In this document: positions 34,980 through 45,899 of the stretch, in pieces
How the letters are laid out: each line of letters starts with the position of its first letter
Numbering within the stretch: position 1 is the first letter of the stretch
Assembly: GCA_001695595.3 (NCBI GenBank)
Contig: MBPM02000009.1
Span: 372,001-436,000, forward strand
Reading direction: 5' to 3'
Length of the DNA stretch: 64,000 nt
From: Plasmopara viticola
Lineage: Eukaryota > Oomycota > Peronosporomycetes > Peronosporales > Peronosporaceae
The notes under the pieces: model-generated
The model's database searches: none
What the model was told of the DNA's origin: nothing
The model's input: only the letters and a program-made list of their open reading frames with translations
Made by a program: the position numbers and the translations under genes

Positions 34980-36129
34980 AATGTAATGTAATGTATTACG
35001 TTATCGCGTTGCCAAGGTATGCACGTGCTAGGCTCAGTCTGGCTAGTCCACGGCATAGAGTGGTGTCCGCATACGTCGAGTCTCGTTCGGCGGGCAGTGC
35101 ATCCAGCACCGAGGTCAAATGGGTCTTCCATTTCTTTCGGTCTTGTGCAAGGGTACGTACCACTTCGAGGTCTTGTGCTGTCCGGAGTCGAAAGCCGGAG
35201 CCACGGGAAACAAGATTGTGGTCGAGTGTCGAGGGGAGCGTGGTGCGGGAACGTCCGCGCCATTTTGCTGCGGTGGAGAAGAAGAAGGCACGCATCTGGA
35301 GGTCAGCTGGAATGTCGGGATAGCGGCGAAGTACATGGCCAAACAGGCGCCAGCGAGCTTGTGTCAGTCGTAGTCTCAGCGGCCGCTCATCACAGAGGTC
35401 GTAGAGCCTTGCATTCGAAATGGGTCGGGGGTAGCGATAGCCAAGAGCGTAGCGAAGCTGGCGGCGATGGAAACTCTCGAGGCCGTGGAGCTCTGACTTG
35501 GTAAGAGCCCAGTTGTACAGCAGAATCGGTAGAACGTAGATGTTGTACAATCGAATGCGTGTCTTGGGTGAGATGAACGTGGGGCGGAGCCAGACGGACC
35601 AGAGGCGGTGGAGCGCGAGGGTGGCCAGGGACTTGCGTCGGGATAGATCTTTAATATCGCCGAGGAGTGTTCCGAGCTTCTTAGTGTGGTGCCAGGTTTC
35701 TTCTCGGGATCGGGCGTGTCGAGTGGCGCCCGACGGGTTGCAGTGGCGGCGGATTTCGGTGACTTCGGTCTTGGCTTCGTTTTTTTTTTTTCAGGGTTAG
35801 AAGGAAGTCATCAATGCGGTGCTCACCTCTATCGTAGATCTTGGTTTCGCGGAGGCCAAGGATATCGACGCGGTAGCGCCGGAGATCTTCGGGGAGTGTT
35901 ACGTGCTTCTTGCGCTTCGAACCTAGAGAATTCACATTAAAGGAGCCAATCCGGATGCGGTTGGCGCGATTAAGGGCGTGGAAGGGGGTTTGGCCTGGTG
36001 CTGGAGACCGTCGCGTCGAGGGTGAGACTCGTTAGAGACCTGCAGATGCCCGAGAGCACCTGCCCGAAGCGCGCGAGCATTAAGCCCCCGCGCTTGGAAG
36101 GAGGGCGTCACCCCAACCTTTTCCGAAAA
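34980..36129 (-). mobile_element. Internally deleted non-LTR retrotransposon (LINE) inserted upstream of E2
   Basis: Read from 36129 down: a 5' region starting GGTTGGGGTGACGCCCTCC; the start of an apurinic-type endonuclease (IGSFNVNSLGSKRKKH, DLRRYRVDILGLRETKI) at 35.95-35.82 kb; an A-run at 35.78 kb where frame is lost; then the C-terminal part of the reverse transcriptase ORF (RLYNIYVLPILLYNWALTKS, FHRRQLRYALGYRYPRPIS, ARWRLFGHVLRR) to a ~184-codon frame ending at 34996; and a TTACA-type tandem tail. Most of endonuclease and reverse transcriptase is missing. Perfect 14-bp target-site duplications CTTGACGTACTTGT lie at 34966-34979 and 36130-36143. It belongs to the same family as the copies at 18.5, 24.7, 38.3 and 50.7 kb. 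Confidence 0.92.
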
Positions 36130-36182
36130 CTTGACGTACTTGTGAACAGAAATTTCTGATCCGTCGTAATCGTTTAACAGGC

Positions 36183-37866
36183 ATGGATGGAATCGTTGGT
36201 CGTTGGAAAAAGTTGTCGGATAAAATTTCCGTCCCCACTACTAACAAGCGCTCATTTCCAGATTTTCATTGGTATTCATTATCATGTGCTTCAACTTTGC
36301 TATGGATATGGAGTTTGATAAACTCCAAAATTTCCATGGTGGAGGCATTGGCTGCAGACACTCGGACCAATCAGCACGTGAGGATGCGCACAAAGCAAAT
36401 ATTGAGTCAAGAACGTCAGTCCATTGAAAGGAGAACAACCGCTTTGACTTCTACCGAATTAGTGAATGGGCTCGCAGCTTTAAAGACTGTTGATGCAATT
36501 GCAAAAGAAGTCGCACCTGTGATGGCTGTCGATACACTAGCAAAGAAGACCAAGACTTCGTCGACTACCGATGCAATTGCGCAAAATCTCGTGACTTTGC
36601 CAAATCCCGAGGTGTTTGCGAAGGGCCTTTCAACTTTACGTACTGTCAATTACCTTTTGGGAACGCCACTCCACTTACAAAATATGTATTTACTCCTTTA
36701 ACTGTCAAGAAAGCTGCGACAAAGCTCATGGCTTCACCGACTATCGATACGCTTGCAACAGTGATCAGATGACAACGACTAATGCCTTGATAAAGGACCT
36801 CGTGACATAACCGACTGTTTATGCACTTGTGACGGAGATCGATACTCCACTGACTGTCGATGCACTCACGAAGCAACTTAAGACTCCACCGTCAATTGCG
36901 AAAAAGCTCAAGGGCAACATGTCACTGCGCTGGCGAAGCAGTTAAAATTTCCAGCGACTGTTGACGCCTTTGCAAAGGAGCTCGTGACCTTACCAACTGT
37001 CAATGCAGTTGTGACAGACATTGGGATTCCGTCGACTGTCGATGCTTTTGCGAAGGAAGTTACGACAACACTGACTCCTAAAGCGCTTGCAAAAGAGCTC
37101 AAGAAATCACTTGATATCAGTGCATTAACGAAAGAGCTCAGGAGTTCACCGACTGTCCGCGAGTTTGCAGAGGAGCTGAAGAGTTCGCCGAAGGTCGATG
37201 CTTTTTAAAAGACTTCGTAACTTCACAGTCTGTCGATCTACATGGAAACGAGATCTCTCACCGTCAATTTCCTCGCAAGGGAGTTACGGGGGGCGATCGA
37301 CATGAAACGAGATCTTGACTGCACCAAATGTCTATGTACATTTTAATAAGCTCAAGCCTTCTCTTACCGTAAATCTACTTGCAAGGGAGCTTATGGTTTC
37401 ACCGACTGTCAATGCACTTGCGAAGGATTTTGTGACTATTTTAATTGTGACTGCGCTTGCGAAAAGGTTTGAGACTTTACTGTCTGTCGATGCACTTGCT
37501 GAGGAGCTCGTGACTACACCGATTGTCGGTGTTTTTGCGAGGAAGCTTTTGATTTATCTCACTGTCAATGCACTTGCGACACAGTTCGACACTTCACCGG
37601 CAACCACTAAAATTGCGACATCACTTGCCCCTCAAACTATGGATGATGCGGTCAGTCTGTGGAAAAAAGCTGCGCCACTTTTGGAGGACGACTCTATTGC
37701 AGCCATTCTCCTGCGACTCGCCATGGACAAGCTGACAGCTACCGGGTACCTTTTCAAGTTTTACGAGGTTGCCTACAATGAGCCCAATTTCTTTGAGAGC
37801 AAATCATTTACAAAATGGAGATCCGTCATCAACAAAGCCTTGAAAGATAGTAAAAAAAAATCATGA
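36183..37866 (+). pseudogene. Broken RxLR-variant repeat effector (E2)
   Basis: The member keeps the signal-peptide core (CASTLLWIWSL), QHVR at the RxLR position, ERR instead of EER, and many 13-residue repeats. The ATG used by E1, E3 and E4 is GAT-type sequence here; the nearest in-frame upstream ATG (36183) would bury the signal peptide behind about 27 extra residues. The frame shifts near 36655, stop codons follow near 36808, and further breaks lie near 36900 and 37206-37315. Repeat units in the shifted parts are still recognisable. The last open part (37315-37866) reaches the C-terminal domain (NEPNFFESKSFTKWRSV) but ends in an A-run at 37850, where the DNA jumps to the shared 3' flank, so about the last 80-90 codons are deleted. 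It cannot make the intact product. Confidence 0.88.
36250..36267 (+). promoter_or_regulatory. Initiator-type promoter remnant of E2
   Basis: GCTCATTTCCAGATTTTC is at the same place relative to the lost start as in E1 and E4. It matches the oomycete initiator pattern even though the gene is dead. Confidence 0.5.
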
Positions 37867-38135
37867 CGTCACTTGTATTATCATCCGAGCGACTATTGCC
37901 CACGTGTTCTTTGATATGACTTTTGCGCAACTTGGATCAATGTCAATGTTTCTTGCTTGAGGAGAAACGAAGTTGCCCGCAATTGGTGCGAGCCACCCAC
38001 AAATTGTACATCGATGAGCCCTAACATTGCGAAAGAAAACCAGAGGACGTGGCAACGAATTCGCACGATAGCATGTGCTGGGCCTTGCTCGGAATAACAA
38101 ATACATCTACGTCTTTAACTGGTCGTGATGAAGGA
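37862..38135 (-). repeat. Shared 3' flank of E2 and inverted copy of the 24.3-kb repeat
   Basis: 37862-37990 matches the E1 3' flank (TCATGACGTCA; GGAGAAACGAAGTTGCCCGC). 37995-38130 is the reverse complement of the fragment at 24.29-24.41 kb. Confidence 0.6.
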
Positions 38136-38275
38136 GAGTTTAATGTTCCTCGATTGCATTTGCGCGTATTTACCTCGATAATTTTTTTCGTTAGAGTCTG
38201 GCGAAATAGTAGTGAGTCGGCAATCACTCGCAAAGTAAGGCGAGCAATAGGGCACGCTAAAAAAAGTAGCGATTA

Positions 38276-38604
38276 TTGTATTGTATTGTATTACGTTATC
38301 GCGTTGCCAAGTTATACACGTGCTAGGCTCAGTCTGGGTAGTCCACGGCATAGAGTGGTGTCCGCATACGTCGGGTCTCGTTCGGCGGGCAGTGCAGCCA
38401 GCACCGAGGTCGTGAGGGTCTTCCAGTATTTTATTAAACTCTGACTTGGTAAGAGCCCAGGTGGCACCCTGGTGCTGGAGACCGTCGCGTCAAGGGTGAG
38501 ACTCGTCAGAGACCTGCAGATGCCCGAGGGCATCTGCCCGAAGCGCGCGAGCATTTAGCCCCCGCGCTTGGAAGGAGGGCATCACCCCAACCTTTTTCGG
38601 AGCG
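38276..38604 (-). mobile_element. LINE-derived short non-autonomous element, copy 3
   Basis: It has the same two internal deletions as copies 1 and 2 and a (TACAA)n-type tail. Perfect 12-bp target-site duplications AAGTAGCGATTA lie at 38264-38275 and 38605-38616. Confidence 0.9.
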
Positions 38605-38749
38605 AAGTAGCGATTAAAAGCTGAATATTATAAAGAAGGATTTTTTACGGTAAATGTTGGTCCTTAGAAGAAATGTATGTAATAAGAACTCAAAAAGCAG
38701 ACCTAGCTAGATCAGAAACTCATTTTGGGCACGTACATGTGCCACAATC

Positions 38750-41050
38750 CTTGTCTTGTTGAACGCGAGCCGAGCAATTTGCTCGTAAAGCGATGTTATC
38801 GCGCACTCCCTAAAACCAAGGAACCTCAGAGCTGCGGCACCTAATGCGCGCATTGGTAAAGGCAGTCGTTCTTGTCGACGTAGCGGTCCGACGATTTCTG
38901 AGTTGCACCGCTAGACGTTGGTCGTGAAAGATGTCATAGCAAAGATCCCATAGAGTGCCGCATCAAGTTAAGTCATCGCTCATCTCTATAAAAATTGATA
39001 CGTAGCGAAACATTTTGCGCTACGTCATCGCAACCATCATATTTAGTCATTTTTTGTGAAGGCATGGAAATTCCCAACTTCGAGAACTCTTGGGAGTTAA
39101 AAGCCCAACTTCGGCATGATTTCGCGACTTTGAAGACATTTTGTTATGTTGACCAGCGTCGTCCGCAAGACTACGCTTACCACCGCTAGTGTTGAAGCCA
39201 CTGGAACCACGAGCAGAGCTTATTTTAACGTTTCTAGTTACTAATGGAAGCCAGTGCTCACGAGAGTACAATGATGCGGCCAGGTAGGTCGCAGGACGAC
39301 AGTCCACGATTATTTGATGAGGAGTTTTCGGCCGACCAAGCTCGAGACTTTACTTTACTCGCACATCAACGTCGCTAAATCTATTGCAAAGTTCAGGCAG
39401 TGAGTACAGCTTTGCATCAGGCGTGAGTATCATCGTAAGTGCCAACACGAATTTTTCACCGTTTTAGCCTCAAAACAACCACAGCAGTCCCCATAGGGAA
39501 ATTTCGGCGGATTCTAAAGTCTGGTGACTTGAGGTGCGCGTGCATCGTGCCAAGCACCCGTCGACAGGTTGGCGCTCAAATGTCATATGCATCTATGTCT
39601 CTCAACGTAGCCTCTTGAGCGACTCGTCGGGCACACAATTGCCGTTTGCCCGCAATTGAGAAATTAGCGCGATTTATATTGCTGGGACCGTAGGTCATTC
39701 TCTTGCGCTTACTAGTTCTGAGCTTTGGCTCATCAAGCACAGTTGTTTGATTGAGAAACGAGCATGTAGTGCGTAGGGTGCGCCGAGTGAGAACACGTGG
39801 TGTGCGACGCAGAAATTTATGATTGTATGGCTCAGGTCAGCTTGGCATATTCAAAGTAATATTTCATGATTCTGCAGGCTCTCGAGCTGGGCTCGGATTT
39901 TGCCAAAAGGTGGAGTCAGCTTCAAGACCATTTTTTTTCGAGGTTGGCGGAAATTAGTCTGCCGTGAGGCTTGGATAATGCTTACCTTAAACAGAGCATG
40001 AAGTAGCAATACAAGCTACTGAATCGTGGTATGACGGCATAGCTACGCTCACGCCGGGATGCCGAGTAGTTTTCGAACTGGATTGCAATACTCTGTGTGC
40101 GACACACACTAGTTGGTGAGGCTACTATATAGTGTGGCAGAGCTCTGTACTGGGAAGTTGGCTTAAAACCAGTTTTTGTTTCAATGACTAATGCTTAATG
40201 GTACAAGTTACTATGCTAAATAGTTTCTGGAGAACATTTACTTGCAAAGAGAATTACATCAAGTCAAAGTACTGAGAGTAATCCTAACTATTGGAGAAGA
40301 GTCAGGTCCACGACTTGTATTCGCTATGAGTAAAGAGCGAAGGTCAGAGAACTTTTTTCTATGCATATCGCTTCGGCAGTCCTAGGTGACTCCCACCATA
40401 CCTCAACCTCGGCCAGAAATGCGGACATTGCTTTGCCACAACTTATTTCGAGCGATAATCCCAAAATTTATCCAACGGCTTCCATTAACTCTCAAGAGAA
40501 AAATAAGCGCTCAAATGACAAAGAGCTCGTGGCGCCCTGAAAAGTGCTTCTGCTCCGCCATGAGCTATGCTACTGGGTATCAAAGTCAAGAAGCGCTGGA
40601 GAAAAAGTTTTTATCTTGGCTTTGTGTTTTTTTGTTGTAAAGAGCAACAACTTCGGCACGACCAAATGTATCCTTCTTGTATTGCTCTCTGGGTCACTCT
40701 AAGTCGTTGAGCCGCGACTTTTTCTGGATGAACCCAAACTGTTAAGGTTTTTGGCAAGAAATTGAGTAAGTGGACTATTTTGGTCATGTATTTCACACAC
40801 TTTACAGTCGGACTAATTGCCGAGTGTTTTGGCACGAGGTGTCTGAACAGCGTTGAAATGTCGCTTTCTATGTAGTAAGCTTAATGTTTGGTCTAATGCT
40901 CAAAACGCACATATGTGTACTCGTACCTTAAGCCTTATAGTCAAGATTGTAGTTGCTATGGGCACCGTTAGCCGCTTCATGGTCACCTGTACTCGCCTAG
41001 TCAGCAAGGTTGGAAGCATGTAATGCTTTATTAAGTTTTTATAAGACCTG
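38750..41050 (-). repeat. Repeat block S, copy 3
   Basis: Homologous to block S at 20.05-22.35 kb through GTAAAGGCAGTCGTTCTTGT, TGTCATATGCATCTATGTCT, the GATTGTATGGCTCAGGTCAG word, the CCACCATACCTC word, and AACGCACATATGTGTACTCG. On the minus strand near 39.3-39.2 kb it reads DCRPATYLAASLYSREHWLP. Frames are broken. Confidence 0.55.
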
Positions 41051-41369
41051 AAGGCTTGTATGAGACTTGAAGACCTGAAAATACAAAGTCAATAGCTAAG
41101 GTATGTCAGCATTGGTTTTGGACGGTTGACGGTACGCACCGATCCATGCATTTAAAAGATCCGTTGATACGATTTTTTGTCTTGCTTGTAATTACAGTTA
41201 CTGCCTTTTGCGTAGTCCACTTGTACTTTATCTCTTTTAGTAAAATGGTAATTTTACTTTGTCCGTGGGTATTAAAGGAGGACAAGAACTCATTAATTCT
41301 TTTTTTTAATATTTCCACCGAATTTTGCAAAGTCGTGCACTATTAACTTACCTGTGATATTTAATTTGA

Positions 41370-41760
41370 AAAAAAAAGATATTTAATGCTTCTCCCTCTT
41401 CGGATTGCTGGTGTACCAAGTTGTATAATACGTATGTGCACAAACGGTGCAAATAAGTAAGGCTCTCCTCAATTCAGCTGAATAATCAACAAGTTTGACC
41501 ACACCAATAAGCAGCCGGTAATTTACTAGTATAGGTTTTTGCTCTTAGCCTGCCGGAGAATTTGTTAGGCGACTCTATCTGTTGATCGATTGAGTATTTA
41601 CTTGTGTCGAACTCGCTCTACGGTGTCAAAAAAAGCAGCACCGTTCCCCGGCCGTGCCTTTGGCTTGCCTCAAATCTAACTCTACGCTGCGGGCCATAAT
41701 GCACTCAATTTTCTTGGCACCAGGTAGATCAGCTTAGCGGCATGTGATAGGAGAAAATAA
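41370..41760 (+). mobile_element. Ty3/gypsy integrase-region fragment
   Basis: The tract with TTGTATAATACGTATGTGCA and, at 41.6 kb, CTCTACGGTGTCAAAAAAAG parallels 48.47 kb and 61.03 kb (GACGGTGTCAAAACAGCAGC). It is short and broken. Confidence 0.5.
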
Positions 41761-41799
41761 TGCTATACAAGGCTTATCAAATTTCTCGGGGACGTTTAG

Positions 41800-42527
41800 T
41801 CGTCTGGTGACACAACTGCTTCGTTTACAATGGCCGTTTTCGTCTCAGTTACTTTGGCAATTTTTTGTCTGTAGCCGTTCAGAGTGAAACTTAATTTGAG
41901 ATCAGGAAGTCCAATATTCTTAAATACACATACGTCGTTGCGGCAGAGAACATATAAGTCCTCAGACGCCTTGTAAGCATACATCGGTCTGCGTATATAT
42001 TGAGGAAGTGAAAGTCGCGGCGGCTTGGCCTTCGCTGGCCAGGTAATTTTACAATACAGTGCTTTTAAGTGAGCTTTGCGATGCCTCTTTTTCTAGATGG
42101 ACGACGGGACTTGAGAGCTCCGCTGCTTTCTAGATATATATTTGCTTCCAAGGGGATACTTGTCGAGCCATACGTCTTATCTCGAGCGATATAACCAACA
42201 AGCGGTGTCAAAGAGCTCCAGATAATATTAATCTGTATCGTGACAAGTCATTGCATGTGGTGAATCACGAATTGCAGTCTAATAACGAGAGCTGATGGAC
42301 CCACGCGCTCGAAAGCGCCAGCAACTTCTTCTACTGGTCATCGCTCTTTGGATCTTTAGTCACGTCATCTTGCGCATACATGTTACGAAATTTTCTCGAT
42401 ACCGAAAATACTCACTAGCTTATAGCCTGAGCGATACGATAAATTATCACCGAACGCGTTCTACTTTACTGGCTGATAGTTCCTCTTGAGCTCGTTGTCC
42501 GCAGAAACAAGAGCCGTATGATTTATC
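41800..42527. other. Intergenic with one small frame
   Basis: A 64-codon ATG frame at 42295-42489 (start MDPRARKRQQLLLLVIALW) is the only notable item. It could be the N-terminus of a DNA-transposon transposase, but no second motif supports this. No other feature was seen. Confidence 0.35.
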
Positions 42528-42542
42528 ACTGCGAGAGATGAG

Positions 42543-42856
42543 AGATTCAAGCTACCGGAACTCACGCGCTAGGACTTAGCTGTCTTTATCGCGGGATGCT
42601 GGTAGCAGTCCGACCCATATTGAGATCGGGTTCCGTACCCCTCATAACACTATGAAGCTTTTTCGGTCAGTGGAGCGTCCAGCCCACCCAAGATTTTCTC
42701 TACTCGATCAGGCGCGAGTTACGGGGCATTCACACACTTGGGTGTGATTGTTTGTTCACTTTAGTGACCTATCTCCGGCTGCCTTAATACGGATCCTAAG
42801 TGTATCACTCCCGATCCTGGATCGAACGGCTAGCCGCTCGAGCCACAGGGTCGGCT
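42543..42856 (-). mobile_element. tRNA-like SINE with perfect target-site duplication
   Basis: The 314-bp insert is flanked by ACTGCGAGAGATGAG at 42528-42542 and again at 42857-42871, a perfect 15-bp duplication. Read on the minus strand, its head (42.85 to 42.80 kb) has TGGCTCGAGCGG, matching a polymerase III A box, and GTTCGATCC, matching the core of a B box, as in tRNA-derived SINEs. The boxes are only a few bases apart, closer than in a tRNA, so the head may be compressed or rearranged. No A-tail is evident. Only one copy was noticed in the window. Confidence 0.7.
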
Positions 42857-42871
42857 ACTGCGAGAGATGAG

Positions 42872-45480
42872 GCAACCGTGTTGCCGTGACTAGCAACGTA
42901 TGGTTTGTGAAGATTTCGAAAGACTTTAAGCTTTGCGGTTTAGCCTTTAATTTGACGAGAATATTTACCACCGCAAATAATTCTTTGTCATAGATAGATA
43001 AGCTCTTCTTGGCAGCTCAAAGTTTATGTTTTCCGAACTTTAAAGTGGTTTCGTGGTCTCGCTCTCTGGCGTCTGCTTTAAGCGGTATGGAGCAGATGAC
43101 AACGTTCGACGCGTCACAAACAAAACTGAACGGTCATTTTGTATTCGCCAGCTCCAAAAATGTCGCCTGTAACAGACTTCCTCTACCTCATTTAATCTTT
43201 TTTCTTGTTCGCTTTTACAACTCACTCCATGCTATTTTTAGGAAGATCTGGTCTAGTCACTTCTGCATAATTTGCGCGATACTGTGTAACGTTCAACACA
43301 CCTTCTCATATACCATTTTTTCTTGATATAACTGTTCAGTTCACAACGGCCTTGACTCTAATGGGATCTACTTGGGGTCGTTCTTTTAGATGACGACTAA
43401 GACAAGTCCGTCAACATCTTCATACAGCTTATATATGCGCGTGCATATTTGTAAAGCTTATTCATGCGCGTGCACTTAAGCACTGCTAATAGATGGAAAA
43501 TGTAGTTTTCATGCGGTATTTTCACGTCCTAAACGACTATAAGCAATATTCTATCAAAGCATATCTGTGCCTTCGCCATGTAGGTCATAAAATTTTTGTC
43601 CCTTATTGATTTGACGTTTCAATATAACCAATCACTTTAAAGCATACAGCTCAAAGTGCAAGTTATCGTCGTGATGGGTCACTTTGATGCATGAAAAGCT
43701 GACAATGCTTGTGGCTCAAGTCAAGTGCGCTGTACATTGTAATTTCCGTCATATTAATTTGCACCATATCTTTTTGACTATGTCAGCTTATTGTAAGTGT
43801 GTACGATGCACCACATCTCATATGGCATTTTAAAACTTAATGCTGGCGTAAATTGGGGGGATATACTTTTCCAAATTATTTTTGCCGTAAACTTTGCGCA
43901 GAAAAATGCGTCAATGACGTCACGCTGTTCGTTCTTTTAAACCGGGGGAGTGCCGCGAGTTGCAGAAATTGGCTCCTGGAACCAAGTCAATTTGATATTG
44001 TAAGATTTTACTATATGTTAAAGCCGGATTCAGGTCTCGTAAACCCGCAAGCAGATATTCCTAGACAAAAATAAGACAGATCTGGTGACCTTATAGGATC
44101 AATGTTCATTTCAACACTTGGTGTCTCCTCAGTTTATTCAAAGACCGATTTATCCGATTTTGGTGAAAAGCTGATACCTACACTAGGTCAGATGACTACT
44201 TTCTCGGTCATGATGTCGGCCTTTCAGGTCTCTTTAGCCTCTGGAATGGAAATTTCACAGAGCATTCACTGACGATTTTTTTATACTCTTTCTGAAAAGC
44301 AACGTCAATATGTCTGCCTCAGAAAATCCTAGCTCAAGACAGGAGGCTTAGCGCTGCTCAACGCTCGCCGTTCATCGCCGTCTTCTACCGACGGTCTCGA
44401 CTAACTGCTCCGAGTCGTATTCATGCTGTCAAGATTGCTCAAATGCCTCCATTGATGTCCAATTAGGAGCTCTGCTCATCACGTTATAATAAGTGAGGTA
44501 TCACGTGTATTATAAGAAAAGCACCGTGAATGTCTTGACCTCTTACAGCGAACACTCTCCATGACGGACGTTGCTCAGTGGGATACAAAGGACTCTACGT
44601 GTATCGTCGAGGCCGCGATCTTGATGCCTTGTCCTTTTACCGGCATACTGTGTATAATATGAAGCGAGCGCTGTTCATTACCATCGTTGCACAATAAATA
44701 TCACACAGGGCCAAGCTCTTAATACATTTGCTGTACAACAGCTACGTTGTATGCAGTATGCGGCAAGTGCTGTTCATTATGAGCTCCTCCCATTAGTTTT
44801 GTCCACCACGTACGCACTGTTCAGCTTTGTTTCAGTATCTTGTTTTAAAGGCAACATTTCACTCGGAGCATGAAGTGATGGCTGAATATTACAAGCACCG
44901 CTTAGTGATATACGTACAACTTTGCGTACAGTGGTAGGGCTTTGCCCGTACTGCCTTGTCTGAGCGTTTATGCCATCACCGGTAGAAACCAAATAGCGTT
45001 TGGAGCTGCTAAATTAAAAAAACATTGCTTCAAATTCACCGAGGTTTTCACAAGATCCGGATTGCAAGACAAAAAGCAACGACCGATATCAAAATGTTGG
45101 TCCACATCGCTATACTCTTGTTCAGCATAGCTGAGATCCATGGAAACCAGATCAGTGGAAGGCAAAATGTAAACTGGATCCAACTTAGTCTCTCAATTCC
45201 TCAGCTATTTCTTTAAAGCCTGTTCTTCAAAATTTCCAAAGCAACCTTGGTGGTACCACACCGAAATTGCCGTAGTGCTATTTGAATTTTCATCGCAATT
45301 TATAATAATAATGCCGGTGAATTATTTCTTTATCTAATGCTCGGATTGCGGCCACGTATCAAGGGACAACTCTGCACGATTACTAAGCTGTCTCTTATCA
45401 AACAGTTTGTATGTAGTAAACTTGTGCTGCCCTTTAACTTGTGTTGATTTCTTAATTCATTACATTATTTTCCCTTTAAA
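42872..45480. other. Intergenic, gene-poor
   Basis: At 43.43-43.50 kb a short tract (CACGCGCATATATAAGC on the minus strand) matches gypsy copy A at 17.36 kb, so an inverted gypsy fragment is present. No gene is supported in the remainder. Confidence 0.45.
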
Positions 45481-45482
45481 AT

Positions 45483-45881
45483 TTAACTATATCGAATACA
45501 GGAACAATTGGCTACAGAAGTCATGTGCTCAACAGCCCGGTGGGCCCCGGCCCTGTATGCTTCCTCACCACTTGATTTGCCACTTTCACGAGTACCGGGA
45601 CCATCGTCACTGTCACGATCACTATCGCTGCAGCGACGTCTCCGCTTGCTTTGATGACTCTTTCGATCCTTGTCTTTTTGCTTCTTGTGTCTTTTCTTGT
45701 CGTCATTGCGCCGCCGCTTATGTCGCTTGCGCTTTTCGATTTGTCAAGTTTTTTTGCACTCGTGACGTGGCAGCGTATTATAAGACATAACTTTCAATCG
45801 ATAAATTTTCGTTTGAGTCGCGTCATGTGCTGTTGAACCAAAACGTGGCCGCCACCCTTTGCTACTGGTTGTCCAAGCCAT
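45483..45881 (-). pseudogene. Lys/Arg-rich nuclear-type protein with an in-frame TGA
   Basis: From ATG 45881 one frame of 132 codons runs to TAA at 45483, interrupted only by a TGA at codon 46 (45746-45744). Before it: MAWTTSSKGWRPRF and a short neutral part. After it: a strongly basic tract (EKRKRHKRRRNDDKKRHKKQ), then an acidic/Ser stretch (CSDSDRDSDDGPG). This composition is typical of nuclear RNA-processing proteins and unlikely by chance over 85 codons. No splice signals that would remove the TGA were found. A CGA-to-TGA nonsense change is the simplest reading. It could also be a fragment of a larger gene moved here by duplication. The family is not recognised. Confidence 0.5.
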
Positions 45882-45899
45882 AGGAACTATCAATTCTTG

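Noticed and set aside
35019..35504. 161-codon plus-strand frame
   Set aside because: Antisense to the reverse-transcriptase part of the LINE copy.
42295..42489. N-terminus of a DNA-transposon transposase (MDPRARKRQQLLLLV)
   Set aside because: Suggestive start, but no catalytic motif follows before the SINE or after it.
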